Origin: Ensifer sp. LC163 | GTDB taxonomy: Bacteria > Pseudomonadota > Alphaproteobacteria > Rhizobiales > Rhizobiaceae | Reading direction: 5' to 3' | Length of the DNA stretch: 64,000 nt | Assembly (NCBI RefSeq): GCF_001695855.1 | Contig: NZ_MBSS01000020.1 | Coordinates: forward strand, 52,371-116,370 | Shown here: one piece after another, positions 44,507-52,630 of the stretch | Layout of the letters: each line of letters starts with the position of its first letter | Position numbering within the stretch: the stretch's first letter is position 1 | Position numbers and translations under genes: made by a program | Notes under the pieces: generated by a model | Databases searched by the model: none | The model's input: the letters and a program-made list of their open reading frames with translations, nothing else | What the model was told of the DNA's origin: nothing

Positions 44507-45487
44507 CTAGCCGCTCCTCTTGCCGGGCAGGGCTAGGCTCAGCAGGCCGTTGGGTAGGACCAGCATCAGCACGATCAGCACTGTCGAGAAGATCAGGAGT
44601 TGGAATTCGCCCGCCTGGAACAGCACGTCCCAACCGAAATAGAGGACAAAGGTTCCAAGCATCGGTCCGAGCACATAGCCAAGCCCGCCGAGGAAGCAAT
44701 TGAGCATGAAATTGACCGAGTCGGCGACCGTGAAACTCGACGGATAGATCGATTGGGAGATCGATGCGAACATCGCCCCACCGACGCCGCCGAGGAAAGA
44801 CGAGAGCGCATAGGCGACCACGCGGAGGTAGGCGATATTGACGCCGATCGACGAGGCGAGCTCCTCGTTCTGCTGCAGCGATTGACAGAGCTGGCCGATG
44901 CGCGAATGGGCGAGCCGATAGAGACCGAGGAAGCAAAGCGCCATCAACAATACAGCGACGATGTAGAAGGCAAACCGGGGATTGGCGAGGCTCGCGAAAT
45001 CCGGAACGAAGGTGATGCCGAAAAGGCTTATGCCGGTCGGCAACGGAATGCTGACAATGCCTTTGGCACCGTTGGTGATCGGCATGGCAAGCGCAAGCAG
45101 GCGCGCGACTTCGGTCAGCACCAGCGACACCATGGCAAAATAAACGCCGCGCAGGCGCAGAATCGGCAGACCGATGAGAACGCTTGCAACGGCACAGAAC
45201 AGGCCCGCCAGAGGCAGGGTCAGCCAGAACGACACGCCATAATTCGTCACCAGGATGGCGGAGACATAGCCGCCCATCAGCGCGTAGGCGCCCTGGCCGA
45301 TATTGATGCGGCCGATATAGAAGGTGATCCACACGCCCGCGCTGATGATGCTGAGAAGGGCGACCGAGGTCAGCGTGTAATAGAGGTCGCTCCGGCCGGT
45401 GGCGCTGATCAGCAGCGGGACGGCCACAAGCAGCGCCAACAGGAACAGGGTGGCGGAGACGATCCTGACGGACGACGATTTGCGCAT
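44507..45487 (-). CDS. Branched-chain-amino-acid-type ABC transporter permease (LivM-like)
   Basis: This 326-residue polytopic permease begins with a charged N-terminus and shows YIGRINIGQGAYALMGGYVS, GLPILRLRGVYFAMVSLVLT and, at the end, GFLGGLGYVLGPMLGTFVLY-like loops (FLGGLGYVLGPMLGTFVLYF). These are the LivM-type motifs. It is next to the LivH-like permease with a 4-base gap. Confidence 0.9.
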   Translation of the reverse strand: MRKSSSVRIVSATLFLLALLVAVPLLISATGRSDLYYTLTSVALLSIISAGVWITFYIGRINIGQGAYALMGGYVSAILVTNYGVSFWLTLPLAGLFCAVASVLIGLPILRLRGVYFAMVSLVLTEVARLLALAMPITNGAKGIVSIPLPTGISLFGITFVPDFASLANPRFAFYIVAVLLMALCFLGLYRLAHSRIGQLCQSLQQNEELASSIGVNIAYLRVVAYALSSFLGGVGGAMFASISQSIYPSSFTVADSVNFMLNCFLGGLGYVLGPMLGTFVLYFGWDVLFQAGEFQLLIFSTVLIVLMLVLPNGLLSLALPGKRSG

Positions 45488-45491
45488 GACA

Positions 45492-46358
45492 TCAGCCCCA
45501 CGGTTTGCCCATCAGCCCGTTCGGGCGGATGCTCAGGAAGGCCATCAGCAGCGCGAAGATGACCAGATAGGTGACGTCGCCATATTCGCGCAGCACGGTG
45601 AGGCCGACCGATTCCATCATGCCGAGGATGAAACCACCGGCAATTGCGCCGCCAACCACGCCGGCGCCACCGATCATCACCATCAGAAACGCCTTGATCG
45701 AAATCGGTCCGCCGATGCCGGAGTTGACGCCGGTGATACTGACGAGCAAGCCGCCGACGACACCGGCGAGCATTGCCCCGAGTGCGAAGCCGATCATGGA
45801 ATAGCGCTCGACCTTGACACCCATCAGCTGCGCGGCAATGCGATCTTGCGCCAGCGCCCGCATGGCGCGGCCGGGTTTGCTGTATTGCATGTAGAGCATG
45901 AAGGCGGCGATCATCAGTATCGCGATCACGCCGACGACGATGCGATCGTAAGGCAAGATCACACTGTCGGAGATGAAAACGCCGCTGACGATCTTCGGCA
46001 CGCCGCGCTGTTTCTCGCCGAACAGCAGCAATATGAGGGCATCGAGGAAAAATGCGATGGCAGCGGCGAGCAGCATCGTGCTTTCCTCGCGCTTGCTGCG
46101 TCGGATGACCGGCCGGAAAAGGAATTTCTCCATCAGCGCGCCGACAATCGCCAGCGATACCCCCGAACAGATCAGCGCAACCACGAAGGGCAGCTTGAGC
46201 TGGCCGTAGATCGAGTATGTCACGAAGCCGCCCAGCACGTACATCTGCCCGTGCGCGAAGTTGAGAACGTTCATGAGCGCGAAGATCAGTGTCAGCCCGA
46301 GCGCGATCAGCGCATATTGGGCACCCAGATACAGTCCGTTGGCAATGACCTGTTCCAT
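45492..46358 (-). CDS. Branched-chain-amino-acid-type ABC transporter permease (LivH-like)
   Basis: This 288-residue permease has ALIALGLTLIFALMNVLNFA with HGQMYVLGGFV, RALAQDRIAAQLMGVKVERY and the ISIKAFLMVMIGGAGVVGGA loop, all characteristic of LivH-type subunits. It follows the binding protein gene with a 69-bp gap. Confidence 0.9.
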   Translation of the reverse strand: MEQVIANGLYLGAQYALIALGLTLIFALMNVLNFAHGQMYVLGGFVTYSIYGQLKLPFVVALICSGVSLAIVGALMEKFLFRPVIRRSKREESTMLLAAAIAFFLDALILLLFGEKQRGVPKIVSGVFISDSVILPYDRIVVGVIAILMIAAFMLYMQYSKPGRAMRALAQDRIAAQLMGVKVERYSMIGFALGAMLAGVVGGLLVSITGVNSGIGGPISIKAFLMVMIGGAGVVGGAIAGGFILGMMESVGLTVLREYGDVTYLVIFALLMAFLSIRPNGLMGKPWG

Positions 46359-46427
46359 GGCGGAAAATCCGATCGCCGGGGAGGTTCGGGACCGGTCCCG
46401 AACCTCGATTGACTTAATCAGGCAACG

Positions 46428-47627
46428 TCAGTCCACTTCGCCGATGAACAACGTCTTGAACGTGCCGTCCTTGAACTCGGTCACCACCATCGGCACGGAG
46501 ACCTGGCGCTTCTGGCCGAAGGAGGTCGTGCCGACATATTTCAGCATGCTGTCCTTGGCGTAGGGATTGGGCGCGGAGAAGCTGTCGATGGTCTTCTTGA
46601 ACTCGGCCACGTCGTCTATCGCCTTGGGGTTCGCCTTGAGCGTTTCGATGATGTATTCGAGCGCGTAGACCTTGGTGTTGGACTCATCGTTGTATTCGCC
46701 GAACTTCTTGGTGTAGCGATCGATGAACTCCTCCATCAGTGGCGTGCGGATCTCCGGGGTCGAAGCGCCGCCGACGGAGATGAAGCCGTTGGCGAGTTCA
46801 CCAGCGCCTTCCTGCAGCACGGTCGCGTCCTGCGCCGTTTCTGCCGAGATCAGGCCCTCATAGCCGAGTTCGCGTGCCGCGCGGATCAACAGCGGCGCGT
46901 TGGCGGGGGCCACACCGGACAGGACGAGCAGATCCGGTTTCAACTGGACGATCGGCGTCAGCACCGGTGTGAAGTCGCGTGTGTCGTTCTGGTAGGTATC
47001 GGTCTCGGCGACCACTTCCAGCCCGAGTTCCTTGGCGGCAGCGACGCCGCCGTCACGCTGGCTGATCGGGTCGGATTCGTTGGCGGCGATGAAAGCCACC
47101 TTCTTCACACTCTTGTTTTCCTTCAGATATTTGTAGATTGCCGGTCCGGACTGATAATTGGCAACCATGCCGAGGACCGCATTCGAGGCCGGTGCGACAT
47201 AAAGCGATTTCGGGAAGGCGTAGGGGAAATAGATGATCCCCTTGGATTCCGCCACAGGACGAACGGCCGCCGCGCCGTCATCGACATTCGGTCCGACGAC
47301 ATAATGGATGCCTTCCTGGGCCATCTTCTCCATGCCGGCGATGGCCCGCTTGGGATCCTTCTGGTCATCGAAGGTGACGATGGTGATGTTGTAGGTGTCG
47401 TCGCCGATCTTCACGCCGCCGGCCTCGTTGAGCCAATCTGCGCGCGTCTGCATCGAGCGGACGTTGGACGTACCCCAGGCCGCGGCGGGACCGCTGGTCA
47501 CGCCGACGAAGCCAATCTTGAGTTCCTTGTTCTCCGCTTGTGCGGGAAAGGTGCTTGCGACTGCAATTGCCAGGATCGAAACGGCGCCGAGCGCCAACGA
47601 TTTCAATGTCGAGCGTCTGTTGATCAT
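46428..47627 (-). CDS. ABC transporter substrate-binding protein (periplasmic binding fold type I, LIV-like)
   Basis: The 399-residue precursor has a twin-arginine-like N-terminus (MINRRSTLKSLALGAVSILA) with cleavage near PAQAEN. The binding domain begins LKIGFVGVTSGPAAAWGTSN and includes the type I features MEKMAQEGIHYVVGPNVDDG and ESKGIIYFPYAFPKS. The start at 47627 has GGGGAG upstream; the longer frame to 47648 has no better site. It is the first gene of the minus-strand operon. Confidence 0.88.
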   Translation of the reverse strand: MINRRSTLKSLALGAVSILAIAVASTFPAQAENKELKIGFVGVTSGPAAAWGTSNVRSMQTRADWLNEAGGVKIGDDTYNITIVTFDDQKDPKRAIAGMEKMAQEGIHYVVGPNVDDGAAAVRPVAESKGIIYFPYAFPKSLYVAPASNAVLGMVANYQSGPAIYKYLKENKSVKKVAFIAANESDPISQRDGGVAAAKELGLEVVAETDTYQNDTRDFTPVLTPIVQLKPDLLVLSGVAPANAPLLIRAARELGYEGLISAETAQDATVLQEGAGELANGFISVGGASTPEIRTPLMEEFIDRYTKKFGEYNDESNTKVYALEYIIETLKANPKAIDDVAEFKKTIDSFSAPNPYAKDSMLKYVGTTSFGQKRQVSVPMVVTEFKDGTFKTLFIGEVD

Positions 47628-47720
47628 CTCACTCCCCATTTTTGGCATCCGGCACGAAATGGCGCGGCGGATTACAATAAGGAAGCGCTAAAATAGAATA
47701 TTGTCAACATAATACGCAAG

Positions 47721-47734
47721 CATTGTATACGATG
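47721..47734. promoter_or_regulatory. Putative GntR operator upstream of the LIV/racemase operon
   Basis: CATTGTATACGATG is palindromic at 12 of 14 positions and contains GTATAC. It fits the GT-N-TA-N-AC / TNGT-ACNA type sites of GntR-family regulators. It lies 94 bases upstream of the first gene, next to a TTGACA-like box on the minus strand (47707-47702). Confidence 0.55.
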
Positions 47735-47870
47735 TGTGCGTCACGGATGGGCGCCGGCCGAGAGGGAAATGGTCGACTCTGACCGTGCCATCGAGCATGT
47801 GCTCGCGGGCTACCCTGAGACGCACGCAGCACGTGTCCCATCCGCAAGGCCGTAGGCGGATCCGTTGGGA

Positions 47871-48098
47871 TCAAGCATCCTTGTCGCGCTTGGTTGCATT
47901 TCGAAGAGCGTCCTGCATCCTTGCGCGCCAATCGGTGCCGGATGCTTTGAACCAATCGACCACGTCGGTGTCGACATTGAGCGTGAGTTTCGTCGTGGAA
48001 CCGTCGGAGGGCAGAGTTTTCTTCTTAAGTGCTCGCGGACGTTCCAGAACCTGCTGCACCAAGTCGTCGGTGGCTCGTGTGGAAACAACTTTAGCCAT
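47871..48098 (-). CDS. BrnA-type antitoxin
   Basis: This 75-residue protein ends with the BrnA ribbon-helix-helix pattern: KLTLNVDTDVVDWFKASGTD followed by WRARMQDALRNA. In type II BrnT/BrnA modules this antitoxin represses its own operon and neutralises BrnT, which is usually encoded just upstream. No intact BrnT-like gene is found on either side, only a possible degraded reading at 48115-48256. It may be an orphan antitoxin. Confidence 0.75.
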   Translation of the reverse strand: MAKVVSTRATDDLVQQVLERPRALKKKTLPSDGSTTKLTLNVDTDVVDWFKASGTDWRARMQDALRNATKRDKDA

Positions 48099-48114
48099 AT
48101 GCCAGCCTCATGCT

Positions 48115-48256
48115 GTTCTGCATGGTCACGCCTCCGCCTAACTGGCTTATCATTTCTTGCCTCGTGCCACCACGTTATTCGACATTCGACCGTCAGTACG
48201 CCGAGGACACGAAAGCCGGAGATGTCGACGTCGACGGTGTTGGCGGCGTGTGACAC
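48115..48256 (-). pseudogene. Possible BrnT toxin remnant
   Basis: The minus-strand reading FRVLGVLTVECRITWWHEAR followed by NDKPVRRRRDHAEQ recalls the end of BrnT (ALGVLDGR, then a RKANDKEVRRY-like tail), but the middle is lost and no start or N-terminus is visible. It sits exactly where brnT should be, just before brnA. Confidence 0.3.
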
Positions 48257-48473
48257 GTGGCCAAATAGGGCATTGAATCGAAGAAGCGGCTGCCCTCTTG
48301 CCGCCGTTTCTTCGAGGCGGGACGAACACCCGTTTCGCGGGTTATGTTACGTCCGCATGCAATAGAAACTGGCATCGTCCGTCATCGCGAGATGACTACA
48401 GTGTTCGTGCCGCCTGCTCGCTCTCGGCGGCCCGGCAGCGGAGTTACCTCGCCTCCGATATTTGCCCGATACG
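48257..48473. other. Gap between the BrnA region and the epimerase gene
   Basis: I recognise no gene or strong structure here. Confidence 0.4.
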
Positions 48474-49370
48474 TTAGCCAGCGGGGACGTATCTTCTCCA
48501 GCCATGTTCGCTGCGAAAGCCCAACACTTCACGGGCCTTTCGGTTCGACAGCAGCGTCTCGAATTCGCCGAGTTCCCGCTTGAGCGGCACGCCCGGATAG
48601 AAACGGTCGATTAGTTCGCGGGTAGGCAGATCGGAAGAGGTGTCGTCGCTGGCTGCGTTGAAGATCTGGAACCCCAGCCCATCCTTCTCCACCGCACGAA
48701 GCGTGATCTGACCGAGGTCGCGCGCATCGATGTAGCTCCAGGCGATGCGCTTGCGGAAGCCCGGATTTGCGAACCATCCGGGAAACAGTTCGTACTCATG
48801 CGGCTCAATGACGTTGCCGATGCGCAAGGCGTAGATGTCGATGCCGCTGCGAAGCGCGAAGGCGCGTGCCGTCTGTTCGTTGACGACCTTCGACAAGGCA
48901 TAGCTGTCCATCGGGTCGACATCGTATTCCTCATCGAGCGGAAAGTATGCGGGCGTGCGGGGCTCGTTGGCAAAGACGAGACCGTAGGTCGTCTCGCTGG
49001 ATGCGATGACGACCTTGCGGATACCCAGTTTCACGGCCGCTTCGATGACGTTGTAGGTGCCGAGTGCGTTGACGCGGAAAAGCTCGTTGTCGGGCGCGAT
49101 CATGATGCGCGGAATGGCGGCAAAGTGTACGACGGCGTCGATCGGCTGCGGCCTCAAGGATGGGTCGAATTCGTGCAGCCCGGTGTAGCTCGACAAGGCG
49201 TTGAAGACTTGCCCGCTATCGGTGATATCGGTGGTGAGCGTCCTGACTTTCGGGTTATCAAGCGGTCGGGTGTCGAGATTGAGCACCTGGTGATCTCGTT
49301 CGACGAGATATTGCACGACGTGGCGGCCGGCTTTGCCGCTGCCGCCGGTGAAGATGATCCTCTTTGTCAT
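48474..49370 (-). CDS. NAD-dependent epimerase/dehydratase family protein (extended SDR)
   Basis: This 298-residue protein has the Rossmann motif FTGGSGKAGRHVVQYL, an HFAAIPR loop, SSETTYG for the catalytic serine and YALSKVVNEQ with the YxxxK pair. It resembles uronate dehydrogenase or sugar epimerase types. The start at 49370 has GGAGAG upstream. With the sugar-binding protein and the second epimerase-like protein on the same strand it probably forms a sugar catabolic operon. Confidence 0.82.
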   Translation of the reverse strand: MTKRIIFTGGSGKAGRHVVQYLVERDHQVLNLDTRPLDNPKVRTLTTDITDSGQVFNALSSYTGLHEFDPSLRPQPIDAVVHFAAIPRIMIAPDNELFRVNALGTYNVIEAAVKLGIRKVVIASSETTYGLVFANEPRTPAYFPLDEEYDVDPMDSYALSKVVNEQTARAFALRSGIDIYALRIGNVIEPHEYELFPGWFANPGFRKRIAWSYIDARDLGQITLRAVEKDGLGFQIFNAASDDTSSDLPTRELIDRFYPGVPLKRELGEFETLLSNRKAREVLGFRSEHGWRRYVPAG

Positions 49371-49389
49371 TCTGCTCTCCCCGTTGTGA

Positions 49390-49581
49390 TGCGCACGAAT
49401 TGTCTTCGCCAATGCGCTCAAGGACCTCGAGCCGACGGCTCACATGGGCGGCATGCCAAACCCGGCCGGCAACGCCGCGAAGAATGGTTTCACCGCCGCC
49501 GATCAATACGTTCTGATGCTGTCGATGCGTGGCGCTTGCGTCAACGGGGTCGACCTGACACCCCCCGCGCCGGCGGCATGA
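49390..49581 (+). pseudogene. Unidentified coding-like remnant
   Basis: A plus-strand frame open from 49390 to the stop at 49579-49581 reads ARIVFANALKDLEPTAHMGG, then NPAGNAAKNGFTAADQYVLM and LSMRGACVNGVDLTP, with strong G/C at third codon positions as in real genes. It has no start codon and an in-frame stop lies at its left edge. I do not recognise the family. It looks like the tail of a lost gene. Confidence 0.35.
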
Positions 49582-49655
49582 AGCCGCCATGCGGGCTCGG
49601 CCGGAAATAACGACCTTTGTCCGGGCGCCCGCAAACGAGACCCCGGACTATGGCG

Positions 49656-50645
49656 TCACTTCTGGATGCACGTGTCGACCGTATCCTTGGTGCATTCATC
49701 AAGACCGGTGAACACCGGATCTTCCACCGGCTTGCCGGCGATCAGGTCCAGCATGACAGACGGCGCCTTGTAGCCCATTTCGAACGGACGCTGCCCGACG
49801 AGAGCCGTCACCAGCCCTTCACGCGCGATGGCCACCTCGTCGCCGATCGTGTCGGCCGCGCCGATGACGAATTCGTTCTTCGCAATCTTGTCCGCTATCG
49901 GCTTGAACAGGTCGCGATAGGGCTGCGGTGCACCGAACAGCGGCCAGCCGCCCATGATGCCGAACGCATCGAGGTCCGGGTTGGCGGCGAGAATGTCCGT
50001 CATCGCCTGCACGCCCTTGGCCCCGTCGTCATTGGTGAACACCGGGCAGCCTGCGACTTCCGTCCAACCTCCCTCGCCCTTCAGTTCCGCCAGTCCGTCC
50101 TGACCGGTCAGCGTGTCGCGCATGCCCTGGGCTCGGCGCAGAATGTTGTCCGCCCCGGGGTTGCCTTCGATCGTGCAGATCTTGCCGCCAGTCGGCTTGG
50201 CCTTCTTGATGTACTCACCGATCCGCGCGCCCATCAGGTAGTTGTCGGTCCCCAGATAGGTCTTGCGCAGGGCCGAGTCCTCCTTGGCAAGGTCGGCGTC
50301 CAGCGTCATGACGGGGATCGTCGGGTTTGCGGTCTTCAGCGTCTGAGCGATGAGTTTGGCATTGGAGGGCGAAATTGCGATGGCAGCCGTGTCGGCCTTG
50401 CCGAGCATGTCCTGAACGATCTGCGCTTCGCCGGCCTCGTCGGATGTCGAGGCAGGCCCGGTGTAAAAGCACTCATATTCGGAATCCGTATTTTCCTTGT
50501 TCCATTTCTGGCAACCCTGGTTGATCGCTTCGAAGAATGGGTTGTCGAGGCCTTTCACGACGATGACGAGCTGCTTCTTGGCCAGGGCCTGACCGGCGCA
50601 GAGCGCCAGGACGGCAACGGCGGCCAGCAATAATGTCTTTCTCAT
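49656..50645 (-). CDS. Sugar ABC transporter substrate-binding protein (RbsB-like)
   Basis: This 329-residue precursor has a signal peptide (about residues 1-22, ending AGQALA) and a family of Peripla_BP_4 features: LVIVVKGLDNPFFEAINQGC, IAISPSNAKLIAQTL, YLGTDNYLMGARIGEYI and GDEVAIAREGLVTALVGQRP. It would bind a monosaccharide or related compound. The ATPase and permease that should serve it are on the opposite strand, at 51862-53629. Confidence 0.88.
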   Translation of the reverse strand: MRKTLLLAAVAVLALCAGQALAKKQLVIVVKGLDNPFFEAINQGCQKWNKENTDSEYECFYTGPASTSDEAGEAQIVQDMLGKADTAAIAISPSNAKLIAQTLKTANPTIPVMTLDADLAKEDSALRKTYLGTDNYLMGARIGEYIKKAKPTGGKICTIEGNPGADNILRRAQGMRDTLTGQDGLAELKGEGGWTEVAGCPVFTNDDGAKGVQAMTDILAANPDLDAFGIMGGWPLFGAPQPYRDLFKPIADKIAKNEFVIGAADTIGDEVAIAREGLVTALVGQRPFEMGYKAPSVMLDLIAGKPVEDPVFTGLDECTKDTVDTCIQK

Positions 50646-50692
50646 TCTTTCCTCCCGTTGAACAAGCGGACAGCGTCTGTCCGCGGCACAAA

Positions 50693-51673
50693 TCAACCCG
50701 GATACCAGACGACACGAGGATCGTTCGGCTGACGCTCGTATTGCCAGGCCGAGTCGATAAGCTTTTCGAGATCGTAATCAGGGCGCCAGTCCAGAAGGTA
50801 CTTCGCCTTGCTGTTGTCCATCCAGTTCGAGTGGAAGGCGCTCGGAACGTCGACCGAGTCGAGGTTACGCGTGCGTGCGAGGTAGCGTGCGACCTCGCCA
50901 TAGTCGACCGGACGGTCCATCGATATGTTGAAGAGCTGCCGTTCGGCGCGCGGGTTGTCGATCGCCTCGAGGATCGCCGAGACCAGGTCGCCGACATGCA
51001 CGAAATTGCGCTTGAGCGGCCGGCCATCGGCATCACGCAGGAGCGGCACCGTGCCGGCCTCGGCGTATCGCCGCGCTTCTGCGGGCGCAAAAAAGGTCTT
51101 CCAGTCGGGGGCACCGAAAACATCGTCGCCGAACGACAATGTCTGTTTGAAGTCGTCCTTCTCCATGATCCACGGCGCGCGCAGGCAGCAAGTGTTGGAG
51201 CCGTATTGAACCGCGTACTGCTCGAGCATCACTTCCTCGAGGACCTTCGACAGCGCGTAGCAACCGGGATAGGCGCGGTGCGGCGTCTTCTCCGTCACGG
51301 GACCATCGTGGCGGTAGAAGAAATGGCCGACCGCCGCGTCCCCACCGACGAGGATGAACTGGCGTGCGGAAGAACTGGTCCGGAACGCCTCGAGCAGCCA
51401 GAACAATCCCTTGACCGTGATGTCCATGACAGCGTCGGGCGTTTCCTTGCAGGTGGCGAGGTGCACGACATGGGTGACGCCCTTCATCGCCGCTTCGGCG
51501 ACTTCGCGGTCGGCGATCGTCCCGCAGACCACGTCCAGTCGCTCCGACGGATCGAGCAGGCGATTGTGGCAGAGCGCACGGATCAGCGCCCTCGAAAAAC
51601 GCGGTTGGTCAAGCAGCCCCGCGATGAGGTTCCGCCCGACCTTGCCCGTTGCACCGGTAACAAGGATAAGCAT
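50693..51673 (-). CDS. NAD(P)-dependent oxidoreductase of the extended SDR family
   Basis: This 326-residue protein begins LILVTGATGKVGRNLIAGLL and has VVHLATCKE, a serine region (ILVGGDAAVG) and YALSKVLEEVMLEQ with the YxxxK pair. The C-terminal NFVHVGDLVSAILEAIDN motif is typical of epimerase-type SDRs. It is the first gene of the minus-strand unit, divergent from the ABC ATPase, with a GntR-like palindrome in between. Confidence 0.83.
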   Translation of the reverse strand: MLILVTGATGKVGRNLIAGLLDQPRFSRALIRALCHNRLLDPSERLDVVCGTIADREVAEAAMKGVTHVVHLATCKETPDAVMDITVKGLFWLLEAFRTSSSARQFILVGGDAAVGHFFYRHDGPVTEKTPHRAYPGCYALSKVLEEVMLEQYAVQYGSNTCCLRAPWIMEKDDFKQTLSFGDDVFGAPDWKTFFAPAEARRYAEAGTVPLLRDADGRPLKRNFVHVGDLVSAILEAIDNPRAERQLFNISMDRPVDYGEVARYLARTRNLDSVDVPSAFHSNWMDNSKAKYLLDWRPDYDLEKLIDSAWQYERQPNDPRVVWYPG

Positions 51674-51714
51674 GCTGGTCTCCCACCGACAGCTAATATA
51701 CAGCGCAACGTCTA

Positions 51715-51727
51715 TTTGTCATACAAA
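51715..51727. promoter_or_regulatory. Putative GntR operator between the divergent sugar units
   Basis: TTTGTCATACAAA has perfect arms (TTTGT-N3-ACAAA) and matches the TNGT-N3-ACNA consensus of FadR-subfamily GntR regulators. It is 42 bases from the minus-strand start and 135 from the plus-strand start. Confidence 0.5.
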
Positions 51728-51861
51728 ACAGTTGCTCGGCAAAGGACGTCATTGACGCCTTCATAAGGATTTGCGTAAATGCGATGTCGGCCGCTGGGTG
51801 AAGTCAGACGAACGATCGCGCCCCTTGGCGTACCGGTGCGCTTCTGGAGGCGAGAAGGCTG

Positions 51862-52602
51862 GTGGCGGTACTTGAGCTCACCAACATTTCCAAGCACTTC
51901 GGCGCCATCCAGGCGGTCAGCGACGTTTCGCTTTCACTGGAAGCGGGGCAGGTGGTCGGCCTCATGGGAGACAACGGCGCCGGCAAGTCGACGCTGGTCA
52001 AAATGATTGCCGGGAACTACCGTCCGAGCCAGGGCACGATACGGCTCGACGGTAGCGAAATCGTGCTGCATCGGCCGGTAGAGGCGCGACAGCACGGCAT
52101 TGAAATCGTTCACCAGGACCTGGCGCTCTGCAACAATCTGACGGCAGCGGCGAACGTTTTCCTTGGGCGCGAACTGAGGCGCGGCGTTGGCCCTTTGCGT
52201 GTGCTGGACTACAAGGCGATGTACAGACGCGCCGGAGAAATCTTCAGGGAGCTCCGATCCGAAACCCGCCCCCGCGATCTTGTCAGGCAGATGTCCGGGG
52301 GGCAACGGCAGGCGGTCGCGATCGCGCGAACGATGATCTCCGAGGCAAAGATCGTGCTCATGGACGAGCCGACTGCCGCCATCTCAGTGCGCCAGGTCGC
52401 CGAGGTGTTGCATCTGATCCGGGAACTGCGTGACCGCGGCATTGCGGTCGTGCTCATCAGCCATCGCATGCCTGATGTCTTCGATGTCGCCGATCGCGTT
52501 GTCGTCATGCGGCGTGGCCGAATGGTCGCCGACAAGCCTATCGCGCAGACGTCGCCTGAAGAAGTGACGGGATTGATTACCGGCGCCATCGAAAGGGTAT
52601 GA
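51862..52602 (+). CDS. Sugar ABC transporter ATP-binding protein (single domain)
   Basis: This 246-residue ATPase has Walker A GDNGAGKST, QDLALCNNLTAAANVFLGRE, signature MSGGQRQAVAIARTM, Walker B IVLMDEPTAAISVRQ and the His of VLISHRMPD. It has one ATPase domain, unlike the double-domain RbsA/XylG type. The start codon is GTG at 51862, after GGAGGCGAGAAG. It is followed by the permease. Confidence 0.88.
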   Translation: MAVLELTNISKHFGAIQAVSDVSLSLEAGQVVGLMGDNGAGKSTLVKMIAGNYRPSQGTIRLDGSEIVLHRPVEARQHGIEIVHQDLALCNNLTAAANVFLGRELRRGVGPLRVLDYKAMYRRAGEIFRELRSETRPRDLVRQMSGGQRQAVAIARTMISEAKIVLMDEPTAAISVRQVAEVLHLIRELRDRGIAVVLISHRMPDVFDVADRVVVMRRGRMVADKPIAQTSPEEVTGLITGAIERV

Positions 52603-52630
52603 GCGCGGGATAGGAGGAATGCGAAGGACA

